Counted from the first letter of the stretch, positions 26,857 to 36,517 are shown. The stretch is 64,000 bases of DNA from Lachnospiraceae bacterium (GCA_021153185.1 JAGKTY010000006.1:21471-85470), one strand, 5' to 3'. Notes: generated by a model from the letters alone, not told the origin. Translations and numbers: made by a program.

Positions 26857-27312
26857 CTAACTCTCATTTTGCTTTATGCCGTATGTATAACTCGTCAGCT
26901 CATCGATCTGTTTGCTTTCGAGTCTCTTCTCTTCCATCAGGAACTCTTCAAATGCCTGCTCCCTGAGTGTCTCATGCGTTTTGCGCTCCTTCATGAGATT
27001 CGTCATCGCAAGCCTCTTTTCCTCAAGCACCCGCTCGGCATGCTTGATTGCATTGAGCTGTTTGCGCATCTGCTCCTCAATCGAGCGGATTGCCACCTTG
27101 CTCTCCGTCACGCCCTGAAAATCCATAACATCTGCCTGCAGCGCCTCGCGCGTCTTGTTCTCATAATACTTCCGCCTGCCGATGAGCGCATTCATCCGCT
27201 CTTTTTCTTCCTCCAGCGCCAGATTTGCAGCCGCAAATTCGTTCTTCGCCTGCGTTTCCATTTTGATCTTGACATCCAAGATATTTTGCATGCGGTACCG
27301 AAATCTGCCCAT
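26857..27312 (-). CDS. fliJ: FliJ, flagellar export chaperone
   Basis: A 151-residue, almost wholly helical and highly charged protein, of the size and position of FliJ just after fliI. It opens with FRYRMQNILDVKIKMETQAK, the usual FliJ N-terminus. FliJ is the central stalk of the FliH-FliI ATPase. AAGGAG lies 5 bases before the ATG. Confidence 0.94.
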   Translation of the reverse strand: MGRFRYRMQNILDVKIKMETQAKNEFAAANLALEEEKERMNALIGRRKYYENKTREALQADVMDFQGVTESKVAIRSIEEQMRKQLNAIKHAERVLEEKRLAMTNLMKERKTHETLREQAFEEFLMEEKRLESKQIDELTSYTYGIKQNES

Positions 27313-27322
27313 ACGCTACTCC

Positions 27323-28633
27323 TTACGCAAACATCCGCTCCAACATTTCAACGATTTCTTCAAAGGTAAATTTTTCATCGGTCGCCTGCAACAGGAACTG
27401 ATTCACTGCGTCAATTTTGGAAATCGCATAATCGACATTGGAATTGCTTCCCTTTTTGTATGCGCCGATGTTGATGAGGTCCTCTGCCTCCGCATACGTC
27501 GCCATGACATTTTTGAGCATACCTGCTGCCTTTTTGTGTTCCTTATCCGTGATGGCAGACATACATCTGGAAATGCTCTGCAGTACATCAATCGCCGGAT
27601 AATGGTTCTTGTGTGCAAGCTTTCGGTTGAGCATGATATGCCCATCCAAAATGGATCTGGCGGTATCGGTAATCGGCTCGTTGAAATCGTCACCATCGAC
27701 AAGAACCGTATAAAGTCCCGTGATAGATCCCACATCCGAACGGCCCGCGCGTTCCAAAAGTTTTGGCATCTCCGCATACACACTCGGCGGATATCCCCTC
27801 GTCACAGGCGGTTCACCACTGGCCAGTCCGATCTCACGTTGTGCCATCGAAAAACGTGTCAGGGAATCCATCATAAGGAGCACATCCTTCCCCTGATCAC
27901 GGAAATATTCCGCGATGGCGGTCGCTGTCTTGGCCGCCTTGTTCCGCTCAAGCGCCGGCTTATCTGACGTCGCAACAACGACGACACTTCTCGCCATACC
28001 TTCCGGCCCCAAATCCCGCTCAATAAACTCGCGCACCTCACGACCACGCTCACCGATTAAGGCGATAACATTGATATCGGCCTTCGTATTGCGGGCAAAC
28101 ATACCCATAAGCGTAGACTTTCCGACACCACTACCCGCGAAAATACCGATACGCTGTCCCTTACCGACGGTAATAAGTCCATCCACTGCCTTGACACCAA
28201 GCGGCAGCACCTCATCGATAATGGCACGCTTCATCGGATCCGGCGGCATCGCATCAAGCGGATACTGAAGTGGTGAGGAAAAGGTATCATCATCCGTCGG
28301 TCTGCCCAGCCCGTCGAGTGTATGTCCAAGCAGCTCCTCTCCCACTTGAACAGAAAGAGGATGTCCCTCATTTTCAACGATACACCCTCCTCCGATTCCA
28401 TCTGTCAGCTCGTATGGCATCAGAAGCGTATATCCTTCCTTAAAGCCTACCACCTCTGCCATACAGCTCTCCCCTTCTCTGCCGTTTTTGTAAATGCGGC
28501 AAAGATCTCCGAGCTTGGCATCCGGTCCTGCTGATTCAATTGTAAGTCCAACGACATTGACAACCTTTCCGAGTCTCTTGTAAAGCGGCTCTGAGAGAAG
28601 CTGTCTGTATTTGTTTCCATCCAAAGTAGCCAA
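27323..28633 (-). CDS. fliI: FliI, flagellar export ATPase
   Basis: A 436-residue F1-beta-like ATPase. Walker A is GSGVGKST at residues 167-174; Walker B is VLLMMDSLTRFSMAQREIGL. The export-ATPase motif ASGEPPVTRGYPPSVYAEMP is present. The start appears to be a TTG at 28633 (MATLDGNKYR); AAGGGG is 7 bases upstream. A later in-frame ATG (28621) would trim 4 residues. It forms the cytoplasmic export ring with FliH and FliJ. Confidence 0.97.
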   Translation of the reverse strand: MATLDGNKYRQLLSEPLYKRLGKVVNVVGLTIESAGPDAKLGDLCRIYKNGREGESCMAEVVGFKEGYTLLMPYELTDGIGGGCIVENEGHPLSVQVGEELLGHTLDGLGRPTDDDTFSSPLQYPLDAMPPDPMKRAIIDEVLPLGVKAVDGLITVGKGQRIGIFAGSGVGKSTLMGMFARNTKADINVIALIGERGREVREFIERDLGPEGMARSVVVVATSDKPALERNKAAKTATAIAEYFRDQGKDVLLMMDSLTRFSMAQREIGLASGEPPVTRGYPPSVYAEMPKLLERAGRSDVGSITGLYTVLVDGDDFNEPITDTARSILDGHIMLNRKLAHKNHYPAIDVLQSISRCMSAITDKEHKKAAGMLKNVMATYAEAEDLINIGAYKKGSNSNVDYAISKIDAVNQFLLQATDEKFTFEEIVEMLERMFA

Positions 28634-28651
28634 AGGTGCTACCCCTTTCGT

Positions 28652-29530
28652 TTATTTCTCATACGACAATAGTCTGAGACGTTTCTTTAATTCCTTTAAT
28701 TCCGTACCGACACCACAGTCATACAGTCCGCTCTCTGTCTCAATCAGACATTCATTCGGCGCAAGTGTCATATCCTCAATCACTTCAAGCGTGGCAGAAG
28801 ATGCGATACATCCCATCAAAACAGCCTGCTTTTGTCCGCTCACATGGGAAAAATCCTCTCTTGACACACGCACTATGTAATTTTCACACGTATCGATGCG
28901 ATGAAGCGCTCTGTCAATCAAATGAATCAGGATATTCTTGTATTCCTTTAAATCGATATCAAAAATGTGCTCATAGAGCTCTGTCATAAGCGACATCATC
29001 TCAGGCTCCATCTCTTCAAGACGCTTCTCATACGACGAATTCAGCGTCTCCATGCGGGATGCGTATTCCCGCTCAAGCTCTGCCTGTCTGCCGGCATACT
29101 CGTTTTGTGCCTGCGCCATACCCTCCTCATAGCCCATTCTTTTGCCTTCCTCCCGGGCCTGCGCGAGCATCTCGTTGCGCATACTGTTAATCTCAGACTC
29201 GGCATTGCGGTGCATAATCTCAATCTCTTCGCGGGCTTGCTCGATGAGTTCCTCCGGACTTGGTCCGTCATAAACCGGCTGCACCTGTGCTGCCTTGATG
29301 ATACCGGCAGGTTCGCCCTCGCTGTCATCTTCCGTCAGAAGCGCAGCCACATCAGTCGCCTCAATGCCGCCTGTAAACGAATCCACAAACGCATCATCCT
29401 CCGACTGACGGAGCGTGGCAGCAATCTCTTCGATCTTATTTGCCATGCGCTTATTGGAATCAATGACAACCTTTTCATCCTGATTGATTGTATAAAAGCT
29501 TTTGATCACTCTCGATGATTTAAACAACAA
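28652..29530 (-). CDS. fliH: FliH, export ATPase regulator
   Basis: About 292 residues. Residues 95-190 are a long coiled coil rich in E, R, A and M; the C-terminal domain (about 190-292) binds FliI. I propose a TTG start at 29530 (MLFKSSRVIKSF), because a perfect GGAGGTGA sits 8 bases upstream, inside the end of fliG. The alternative GTG at 29548 has no ribosome site. Either way the gene overlaps fliG and is likely coupled to it. Confidence 0.92.
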   Translation of the reverse strand: MLFKSSRVIKSFYTINQDEKVVIDSNKRMANKIEEIAATLRQSEDDAFVDSFTGGIEATDVAALLTEDDSEGEPAGIIKAAQVQPVYDGPSPEELIEQAREEIEIMHRNAESEINSMRNEMLAQAREEGKRMGYEEGMAQAQNEYAGRQAELEREYASRMETLNSSYEKRLEEMEPEMMSLMTELYEHIFDIDLKEYKNILIHLIDRALHRIDTCENYIVRVSREDFSHVSGQKQAVLMGCIASSATLEVIEDMTLAPNECLIETESGLYDCGVGTELKELKKRLRLLSYEK

Positions 29531-30530
29531 TCTCGTCACCTCCGCCACGAGAAATTACAATCTCCGAAGCATCCTCTAACTTACGGATAATATTAACAAT
29601 CTTCTGCTGTGCTTCCTCAACATCCTTCATACGCACAGGACCCATGAATTCCATGTCCTCCTTGATCATCGCAGCAAGACGTTTTGAGAGGTTTGAGAAG
29701 ATTGCATTCTGTACCTGCTCATTGGAGCCCTTCAGCGCAATCGCAAGGTCATTGTTGTCGACCTCACGGAGCACACGCTGGATTGAACGGTCATCAAGCA
29801 GCAGGATATCCTCGAAGACGAACATCTTCTTGCGGATTTCGTCTGCAAGCTCCGGCTCTTCGATTTCGAGATTTTCCATGATATGCTTTTCTGTACCACG
29901 ATCTACTGTATTTAAAATCTCTACGACAGCATCGACACCACCAATGATTGTGTAATCCTGGTTTACGACACTTGCAAGCTTCGTCTCCAGCACTCTCTCG
30001 ACCTCCTTGATGACATCCGGGCTTGTACGGTCCATCGTCGCAATACGCTTGGCTACGTCAGGCTGACGATCAGGCGGAAGTGCCGATACGATCTGCGCTG
30101 CCTGCGCCGGCGCAAGATAGGACAAGATAAGGGCAATCGTCTGCGGATGCTCATCCTGAATAAAGTTAAGGAGCTGTGAAGCATCTGCCTTTCTGACAAA
30201 CTCAAACGGTTTCACCTGCAGTGACGCGGTCAGTCTGCCGATAACATCGATTGCCTTCTCTGCGCCAAGTGCCTTTTCAAGAAGCTCTCTTGCATAACCG
30301 ATACCACCCTCTGCAATGTACTGCTGTGCCAGACACACCTCATAAAACTCATTGATGACAGTTTCCTTCACCTGCAGTGTGATACTTCTTGTATTTGCAA
30401 TCTCGAGCGTCAGCTCTTCGATTTCCTCTTCCTTTAAATGTTTAAAGATCATGGCAGATTTTTCCGGACCGAGTGAAATTAACAAAATCGCAGCTTTTTG
30501 AAGCCCGGTCAGTTCAGTCTCTTTTGCCAT
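29520..30530 (-). CDS. fliG: FliG, motor switch protein
   Basis: A 336-residue FliG, full length. The middle-domain EHPQTIALILSYL motif is near residue 130. The C-terminal torque domain contains the alternating charges of FVFEDILLLDDRSIQRVLRE, which contact MotA. FliG couples stator ion flow to rotor rotation. It precedes fliH with a short overlap and follows fliF by 3 bases. Confidence 0.97.
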   Translation of the reverse strand: MAKETELTGLQKAAILLISLGPEKSAMIFKHLKEEEIEELTLEIANTRSITLQVKETVINEFYEVCLAQQYIAEGGIGYARELLEKALGAEKAIDVIGRLTASLQVKPFEFVRKADASQLLNFIQDEHPQTIALILSYLAPAQAAQIVSALPPDRQPDVAKRIATMDRTSPDVIKEVERVLETKLASVVNQDYTIIGGVDAVVEILNTVDRGTEKHIMENLEIEEPELADEIRKKMFVFEDILLLDDRSIQRVLREVDNNDLAIALKGSNEQVQNAIFSNLSKRLAAMIKEDMEFMGPVRMKDVEEAQQKIVNIIRKLEDASEIVISRGGGDEIVV

Positions 30531-30533
30531 ATC

Positions 30534-32132
30534 TTACCCCCAATCTTCCTGAAGCCAGTTGCGAAGCAGGTTTGCAACCGCCTCCGGATTTTCCTCGACG
30601 AATTTTTCTATCAGAATACGAGCCTCTGATTTGTCGTCAAATTCGATGTCCTCAAGCTCACTTTCCGGCTGGGACTGAATGAGTGTCTCAACAGATAACT
30701 CCTCTTCCTCTTCCGGCTGTCTGTTGCCCGCCATACTGCGCAGAACAACAAATGCAAGAAGTCCTAAAATCACGATGATTAAAACAATCTGGATAATGTC
30801 TGTCGCGCTGACAGAAAATCCTTCCTTATCAACAAAGACCGGCACTTCATATGCCATAATCTGAATGCTCTCCTCCGCGATTCCTGTCGTTTTGGAAACA
30901 ACACTGTAAAGCTCGGTATCTACCTCAAGCTTCACAGGCTCCTGATTGGCCTGCTTGTACTCTTCCCATGTCATATCGACTAAAAGCCCCTGGTCGTCGA
31001 CATCCTCCTGGCGGTACACATGAAGCTTTTTGGCTGTCACAGAAATGGAAGACTCATTGTATTTGATCAGTCCCGGCGGAATCGTCTCTCTTGAGACATA
31101 CTCATTCGGCAGGTATTTGCGGGACTCCTCTGTCGTAGAAGAAGACGAATCGCTGTAATCCTGCAGCTGGTATGTCGTATCATCATCATTCGAGCCCGTA
31201 CCCGGCTCTCCGCCGCTCGTGCCCGTCGTATCCTGCTGATACAAATCCTCAGAGCTCAGTACGCCCTGTGTCTGACCTTCCGCAGGTGTGTAATTGTGCT
31301 GTGTATTGTCCTTGGTACTGAAATCGAGCACCAGGTTGCCCGCGACCGTAATGTCGTCATACAGATTGGTGCCAAGCAGCACACTCTTTACTTCCTGTTT
31401 GACGAGGTTTTCTGCCTGCTTTTTGACCTCAAGCTGTGTTGAAGCATTGCCGTTGGAGCTCAGGTTGTCCTCACCGGCAAACAGGAGATTGCCGTCTGTG
31501 TCAATAATCGTAATATTTTTGGTTGTCTCGTTGCCGAGCGCCGTTGCGATAAAACGCGCCATGGACGCTGCCATATTGTCATCGAGCTCGCCGTCCAAAT
31601 CAAGCACAACCGAAGCAAAGCCCTCCTGCTCATTGGCGATGAGCGTTCCATCATCCTCAGGAAGGGAAAGCTGTACATTGGCTAAGCGCACAAGCGGATT
31701 GGACTGCAAGTCCTCCTCCATCTGTTTTTCTTTGTAATAGACGTATTTCTTTTGTTTGTCCGACTCTGTCGTGGAAAAACCGCCGCCGGTTACATTGTCA
31801 ACTGTATAAGTTGCCGACAAAATATCATTGGCACCAAGAAGCAGGTTTACCTCACTCTCGTCTTCCTTGAGAACATAAATCTGTGTCGCATCCTGACTCG
31901 TGCGGTACTGGTAGTTGTTGTCTGTCAAAAGCTTGGTGATCTCAGAGCCCTCTTTGGCAGTCTCACACGATGCGATGAGTATGTACTGTGGTCTCGTCAG
32001 CAAAAATACCAGACCTGCAAGTAGCACAATGACACCCACAGCAACACTCACGATAATCGTTTTTTGCTTGGATGTAAAATGATTCCACCATTCTTTGATT
32101 CGATCGATTAACTTCTTTATCCTATCTGCCAT
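30534..32132 (-). CDS. fliF: FliF, MS-ring protein
   Basis: A 532-residue FliF. Membrane helices lie near residues 25-46 and about 425-447. The ring-building domains are between them, and the FliG-binding tail (ARILIEKFVEENPEAVANLL) closes the protein. The region around residues 255-310 is a variable, T/S/D-rich insert. It is the first ring made in the basal body. GAGG lies 8 bases before the ATG. Confidence 0.97.
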   Translation of the reverse strand: MADRIKKLIDRIKEWWNHFTSKQKTIIVSVAVGVIVLLAGLVFLLTRPQYILIASCETAKEGSEITKLLTDNNYQYRTSQDATQIYVLKEDESEVNLLLGANDILSATYTVDNVTGGGFSTTESDKQKKYVYYKEKQMEEDLQSNPLVRLANVQLSLPEDDGTLIANEQEGFASVVLDLDGELDDNMAASMARFIATALGNETTKNITIIDTDGNLLFAGEDNLSSNGNASTQLEVKKQAENLVKQEVKSVLLGTNLYDDITVAGNLVLDFSTKDNTQHNYTPAEGQTQGVLSSEDLYQQDTTGTSGGEPGTGSNDDDTTYQLQDYSDSSSSTTEESRKYLPNEYVSRETIPPGLIKYNESSISVTAKKLHVYRQEDVDDQGLLVDMTWEEYKQANQEPVKLEVDTELYSVVSKTTGIAEESIQIMAYEVPVFVDKEGFSVSATDIIQIVLIIVILGLLAFVVLRSMAGNRQPEEEEELSVETLIQSQPESELEDIEFDDKSEARILIEKFVEENPEAVANLLRNWLQEDWG

Positions 32133-32143
32133 GACCTACGCCT

Positions 32144-32467
32144 CTATATCTGCATCTGCATAATTGTATTGTATGCTTCCATAAATTTATCCCGCACTGC
32201 CACTGTGTACTGTAGTGCCATGCTTGCCTTTTCAAGCGCAATCGTCAAATCATGTGTCGACTCTGTCTCTCCGAGTGCAAGTCTGATCTCTTCATTCTCT
32301 GCATCTGACAAGTAACTGTTGGTCGCCTCGATGTTATCGACCGCAGACTGAAAAAAAGCCGCAAACGTATCCTGGCTCTGGGTGGTCGCTGTCTTCGTGC
32401 CGTCGTACTCCTCGTACGCCTTGCGCACTGCCCCACTCGATATATTGTAAAGTGATTGAATATCCAT
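32144..32467 (-). CDS. fliE: FliE, MS-ring/rod junction protein
   Basis: A 107-residue FliE. The C-terminal half has HDLTIALEKASMALQYTVAVRDKFMEAYNTIMQM, split here as the two FliE helices (ALEKASMALQYTVAVRDK, then AYNTIMQMQI). It joins the rod to FliF. It lies between flgC and fliF, the standard order. Confidence 0.96.
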   Translation of the reverse strand: MDIQSLYNISSGAVRKAYEEYDGTKTATTQSQDTFAAFFQSAVDNIEATNSYLSDAENEEIRLALGETESTHDLTIALEKASMALQYTVAVRDKFMEAYNTIMQMQI

Positions 32468-32513
32468 ACTGTTTCCCTCTATGTATCATGCTTGCTATGT
32501 AAAAGCAGACGCT

Positions 32514-32960
32514 TTATGCTTTGCCCATATTCAGTCCGGTTGTTGCAAGGTTTTTGCTCGCATCAAACGCTGTGGCATTGGCCTCGTAAGACCTGCTGGC
32601 ATCAATTAAGTTGGTCATCTCCGTGACCACATTGACATTGGGATAATATACATACCCGTCTGCATCCGCATCAGGATGGGATGGGTCGTACGCCTTAATC
32701 AGATCCGTACTCTTATCCTCAAATGTGGCAACGACCTTGACGCCGCCACCGTCATAGCTTCCGCACGCCTTGCGCAACGCCGTATCAAAGCTGTGTCCCT
32801 GTCCTTTTTCTGCAAAAATCACACTTTTCCTGCGGTACGGTGTACCATCCTCGGTACGCGTTGTATTGGCATTGGCAATATTTTCTGCAATCACATCCAT
32901 GCGGTACCGCTGTGCAGTCAGACCGGATGCATTTATATCAAAAGCACTAAACATATTCAT
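32514..32960 (-). CDS. flgC: FlgC, proximal rod protein
   Basis: A 148-residue rod protein. The N-terminal motif ASGLTAQRYRMDVIAENIAN and the C-terminal SRSYEANATAFDASKNLA are both intact. It is exported and built into the rod with FlgB. It lies 26 bases after flgB. Confidence 0.97.
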   Translation of the reverse strand: MNMFSAFDINASGLTAQRYRMDVIAENIANANTTRTEDGTPYRRKSVIFAEKGQGHSFDTALRKACGSYDGGGVKVVATFEDKSTDLIKAYDPSHPDADADGYVYYPNVNVVTEMTNLIDASRSYEANATAFDASKNLATTGLNMGKA

Positions 32961-32986
32961 AGCGTTTCCTCCAATTCAAACCAAAA

Positions 32987-33379
32987 CTATTTGCTCATGG
33001 CTGTTCTGAGATTGGCAAATTCATCTCCCGCAGCTTTCATCAGCGCCTGATATTTGAGCTGGTTTGATACCATCGCAGCCGACTCCGTCTCAATATCGAC
33101 GTTATTGCCGTCTAATCTGTAAGAATATCCCGAGCGGTCTGTGTACATGCCAACCTCGAGCTCGTCTGACGTAATCGCACCGACACGGTCATCCACCGAA
33201 ACAAAACGGTTGTTTAAGATGGCTTTTTTGAGTGCGCTCTCAAAATCAACATCCTGTCTCTTGTAACCGGGTGTGTCGACATTGGCAATGTTGTTGGCGA
33301 TTGCTTTGTTACGAAGCCAGGAAGCATCCGCCGCTTTATCTAAAACATTGATATAATCATATACATTGGTGTAAATCAT
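32987..33379 (-). CDS. flgB: FlgB, proximal rod protein; first gene of the fla/che operon
   Basis: A 130-residue rod protein. The motif LRNKAIANNIANVDTPGYKR is near residue 20. The ATG has AAAGGAGG 6-7 bases upstream. A clear vegetative promoter lies 60-90 bases upstream (33440-33468), so this is the first gene of the operon, directly after codY as in B. subtilis. Confidence 0.97.
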   Translation of the reverse strand: MIYTNVYDYINVLDKAADASWLRNKAIANNIANVDTPGYKRQDVDFESALKKAILNNRFVSVDDRVGAITSDELEVGMYTDRSGYSYRLDGNNVDIETESAAMVSNQLKYQALMKAAGDEFANLRTAMSK

Positions 33380-33439
33380 ACGCTACCTCCTTTGTGGGTC
33401 GGCATCATGTGCATACAGTCTCAGCACATGATACCATTT

Positions 33440-33468
33440 ATTATAGTTTTTTTTTGCTGAAAACACAA
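33440..33468 (-). promoter_or_regulatory. Sigma-A-type promoter of the fla/che operon (PflgB)
   Basis: On the minus strand: -35 TTGTGT (33463-33468), 17-base spacer with an A-tract, perfect -10 TATAAT (33440-33445). The leader to flgB is about 55 bases, too short for a c-di-GMP riboswitch. Confidence 0.85.
33451..33465 (-). promoter_or_regulatory. Possible CodY box overlapping PflgB
   Basis: The minus-strand 15-mer TGTTTTCAGCAAAAA matches the CodY consensus AATTTTCWGAAAATT at 10 of 15 positions, including the core TTTTCAG. It covers half of the -35 and part of the spacer. CodY represses the fla/che promoter in B. subtilis, so a bound site here would block polymerase. Five mismatches make it uncertain. 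Confidence 0.35.
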
Positions 33469-33471
33469 GAC

Positions 33472-33509
33472 AAAAAAACGGACTTACACCAAAAAGTATA
33501 AATCCGTTT
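33472..33509 (-). terminator. Intrinsic terminator after codY
   Basis: On the minus strand the arms AAACGGATTTATAC and GTGTAAGTCCGTTT pair over 14 positions (a few G-T) with a 6-base loop, and a run of seven T follows. It separates codY from the flagellar operon. Confidence 0.92.
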
Positions 33510-33559
33510 ATCATAACCAATCCATTTATTCTTATCTCATCCGAAATAAAACACTGTAT

Positions 33560-34345
33560 TTATTTGTGAATCTGTTTGCGAAGCGCGCCAAGTTCATCGT
33601 ATACGGCATCGTTAAGCACCTTGATGTAGGTTCCCTTCATTCCCGAGGACTTCGATGCAATCACACCGGCACTTTCAAATTTGCGCAGCGCATTGACAAT
33701 CACGGAACGGGTGATGCCCACTCTGTCGGCAATCTTGCTGGCAACAAGAATGCCCTCCATACCATGCAATTCGTCAAAAATATGGACAATCGCTTCCATC
33801 TCCGATACGGAAAGCGTACTGATCGCTGATTTGACATCTGCAATCTTGCGGCTTTCTTCAGCGCTCTCCTCACTCACTGAGCGGAGCATCTCAAGGCCGA
33901 CAACCGTAGAACCATACTCGCACAAAATAATATCGTCTATCTCATAGGGCTCGCCGCACTTATAAATAAACAGCGTACCGAGTCTCTCTCCGGCAATATC
34001 GATCGGACAAATAATCGCTTGTACGTCGTCCTGCGAAGGCTGTTCAAACCCGAGTGTCATCAGATTGACATTTTCCTTTGTCGACAACACCCCAAGGAAC
34101 CGCTCATTCAACAACTCATCGACAAACTCGCCGATTTCAGACGGGATATGCTCCGTCACAACCGAAATCCCCTCTCTGTTGCCGATACCGAGCACCTTGC
34201 CCTTCTTGCTGATGACGACAATATTAGACTCCATGATATCCTTCATGACATTGCAGATATCATTAAACACAACCTTACTTGAACTATTGTTGTGTAAGAG
34301 TCTGCCAATCTTTCTGGTCTTATCTAACAATTGTACGCTACTCAT
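33560..34345 (-). CDS. codY: CodY, global nutrient-sensing repressor
   Basis: A 261-residue CodY. Residues 1-155 form the GAF domain that binds branched-chain amino acids. The C-terminal winged helix-turn-helix has KIADRVGITRSVIVNALRKF near residue 215. CodY represses stationary-phase, amino-acid and motility genes when nutrients and GTP are high. I start at the ATG at 34345 (MSSVQLLDKT), which has GGGAGGG 3-4 bases upstream; the longer frame to 34381 is upstream of that site. It follows topA by 65 bases with no terminator between. Confidence 0.97.
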   Translation of the reverse strand: MSSVQLLDKTRKIGRLLHNNSSSKVVFNDICNVMKDIMESNIVVISKKGKVLGIGNREGISVVTEHIPSEIGEFVDELLNERFLGVLSTKENVNLMTLGFEQPSQDDVQAIICPIDIAGERLGTLFIYKCGEPYEIDDIILCEYGSTVVGLEMLRSVSEESAEESRKIADVKSAISTLSVSEMEAIVHIFDELHGMEGILVASKIADRVGITRSVIVNALRKFESAGVIASKSSGMKGTYIKVLNDAVYDELGALRKQIHK

Positions 34346-34410
34346 ATACCCTCCCAGTTCAAACGGACAGACGCCCAACAACTGTGACTAAGAATAGCAT
34401 ACCACATTTT

Positions 34411-36486
34411 TTACGCTTTTTCAACATTCGCGGTCACATATCCACACGCATTATCCATGCAGACAAGTTTATTTCCTTTGACCAAAAGTGCCTGACCGCA
34501 TTTTGGACAATTCTGTCCGCTCGGTTTTTGCCAAACCATAAAATCGCAGGTCGGATTGTCTTCACATCCAAAGTACTTCCTGCCTTTTTTCGTCTTACGT
34601 ACGACGACATCCTTACCGCATTTCGGGCATGCCACACCAATTTTTTCAAGGTATGGCTTGGTATTGCGGCAATCCGGGAATCCCGGACATGCAAGGAACT
34701 TGCCGTGCGGGCCATATTTGATGACCATGTTGCGGCCGCACTCCTCACAAATGACGTCCGTCTCCTCATCCGCAATCTTGACTTGTGCCAGATCCTGCTC
34801 TGCTTTCGCAACGGCCCGGTCAAGATCCGGATAGAAGTTTTCGATAATTGTTTTCCATTTGACATTGCCCTCTTCCACGCCATCAAGAAGCGATTCCATA
34901 TTGGCGGTGAAATTGACATCCACAATCGTCGGGAATGCCTGCATCATCATATTGTTGACAACCTCTCCGAGCTCAGTCACGTAAAGATTTTTGTTTTCCT
35001 TGGTGATATAACGTCTGGCAAGAATGGTTGTAATCGTCGGCGCATACGTACTTGGACGTCCGATTCCAAGCTCTTCCAATGCGCGCACCAAAGAAGCCTC
35101 CGTATAATGTGCCGGTGGCTGTGTAAAATGCTGTTTATACTCTACATCACGTACTGAAAGCTTACTTGACTCATCAAGCCCCTTCATCAGTGTGTTTTTC
35201 TCTTCTTTTTCATCGTCTGCTTCTGTGTAAATCTGCATAAAGCCTTCAAACAAAAGCTTTGAAGCTGCTACGGTAAAACGATACTCGCCCGCATCGATTT
35301 TGACAGAAGTTGTCTCATATTTGGCCGGTGCCATCTGGCTGGCTGTAAAGCGCTTCCAAATAAGCTGATATAAGCGGAACAAATCCCTACTGATGGCATC
35401 TTTGACGTCCGATGGCAGACGGTTGATATCTGTCGGACGAATCGCCTCATGCGCATCCTGGATTTTGCTGCCTGTTTTCTTGGTCTCATCTGCCGCTTTG
35501 GCAAACTGCGGGCCATAGTTTGTCTCAATAAACGACTTGGCACTGCGCACTGCCTCATCACTGACACGTGTCGAATCGGTACGAAGGTATGTGATCAACG
35601 CAACCGTACCGCTGCCTTTGATTTCGACACCCTCATAAAGCTGCTGTGCGAGACGCATCGTCTTTTGTGTGGAGAAGTTGAGTGCCTTGCTCGCCTCCTG
35701 CTGCAGTGTCGAGGTTGTAAACGGAAGCGGCGCTTTCTTGAGGCGCTCTCCCTTTTTGACTTCCTTCACACTTGCTGATGACTTTTTCACCGCTTCTGCA
35801 ATGGCTTTTGCCTCACTTTCGGATGTAATCTCCATCTTTTCATTGCCTTTTCCGTAAAATTTGGCAACGAGCGGCTTCTTCTCGCCTGCAACGGCAAACT
35901 CTGTATCCAGCGTCCAGTACTCCTTTGGAATAAACGCATTGATTTCGTCTTCCCTGTCACAGATAATGCGAAGTGCGACTGACTGCACACGTCCTGCCGA
36001 AAGACCGCGTTTGACCTTCTCCCACAGAAGCGGTGAAATACGGTATCCGACCATACGGTCAAGAACACGTCTTGCCTGCTGTGCATCCACGAGATCCATA
36101 TTAATCTCACGCGCATTCTTGAGAGATTCCTTGACTGCGTTTTTGGTAATCTCATTGAATGCAATACGATAAACTTTTTTATTTTCTAATTTGAGTGCGT
36201 GATAAAGATGCCACGAGATGGCTTCTCCCTCACGGTCAGGGTCGGTTGCGAGATAAATCTTTTCTGCTTTCTTGACTTCCTTACGGAGCATCGCAAGCAC
36301 ATCGCCCTTTCCTCTGATGGTAATGTATTTCGGTTCGTAATCATGCTCGATGTCGATTCCCATCTGGCTCTTCGGCAAATCCCTCACGTGACCGCCTGAC
36401 GCCACAACACCATAATTACTTCCCAAGAATTTTTGTATCGTCTTAACCTTTGCAGGTGACTCCACAATTACTAAATATTTGGCCAT
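34411..36486 (-). CDS. topA: TopA, DNA topoisomerase I
   Basis: A 691-residue type IA topoisomerase. The Toprim domain opens the protein (YLVIVESPAKVKTIQKFLG, then ATDPDREGEAISWHL). The active-site tyrosine is in ITYLRTDSTRVS near residue 300. Three C-terminal four-cysteine zinc-finger repeats follow (CEECGRNM, CPKCGKDV, CPKCGQAL), at about residues 575-690. It relaxes negative supercoils. Firmicutes often have dprA just upstream; here a pilus operon lies there instead. Confidence 0.97.
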   Translation of the reverse strand: MAKYLVIVESPAKVKTIQKFLGSNYGVVASGGHVRDLPKSQMGIDIEHDYEPKYITIRGKGDVLAMLRKEVKKAEKIYLATDPDREGEAISWHLYHALKLENKKVYRIAFNEITKNAVKESLKNAREINMDLVDAQQARRVLDRMVGYRISPLLWEKVKRGLSAGRVQSVALRIICDREDEINAFIPKEYWTLDTEFAVAGEKKPLVAKFYGKGNEKMEITSESEAKAIAEAVKKSSASVKEVKKGERLKKAPLPFTTSTLQQEASKALNFSTQKTMRLAQQLYEGVEIKGSGTVALITYLRTDSTRVSDEAVRSAKSFIETNYGPQFAKAADETKKTGSKIQDAHEAIRPTDINRLPSDVKDAISRDLFRLYQLIWKRFTASQMAPAKYETTSVKIDAGEYRFTVAASKLLFEGFMQIYTEADDEKEEKNTLMKGLDESSKLSVRDVEYKQHFTQPPAHYTEASLVRALEELGIGRPSTYAPTITTILARRYITKENKNLYVTELGEVVNNMMMQAFPTIVDVNFTANMESLLDGVEEGNVKWKTIIENFYPDLDRAVAKAEQDLAQVKIADEETDVICEECGRNMVIKYGPHGKFLACPGFPDCRNTKPYLEKIGVACPKCGKDVVVRKTKKGRKYFGCEDNPTCDFMVWQKPSGQNCPKCGQALLVKGNKLVCMDNACGYVTANVEKA

Positions 36487-36517
36487 GTCTTTTCCCCTTT
36501 AATTCATAACGATTTGA

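Noticed and set aside
27182..27967. Plus-strand open frame of 261 residues
   Set aside because: Antisense to fliI and fliJ.
34279..35157. Plus-strand open frame of 292 residues
   Set aside because: Antisense to topA and codY, which are clear genes. No family match.
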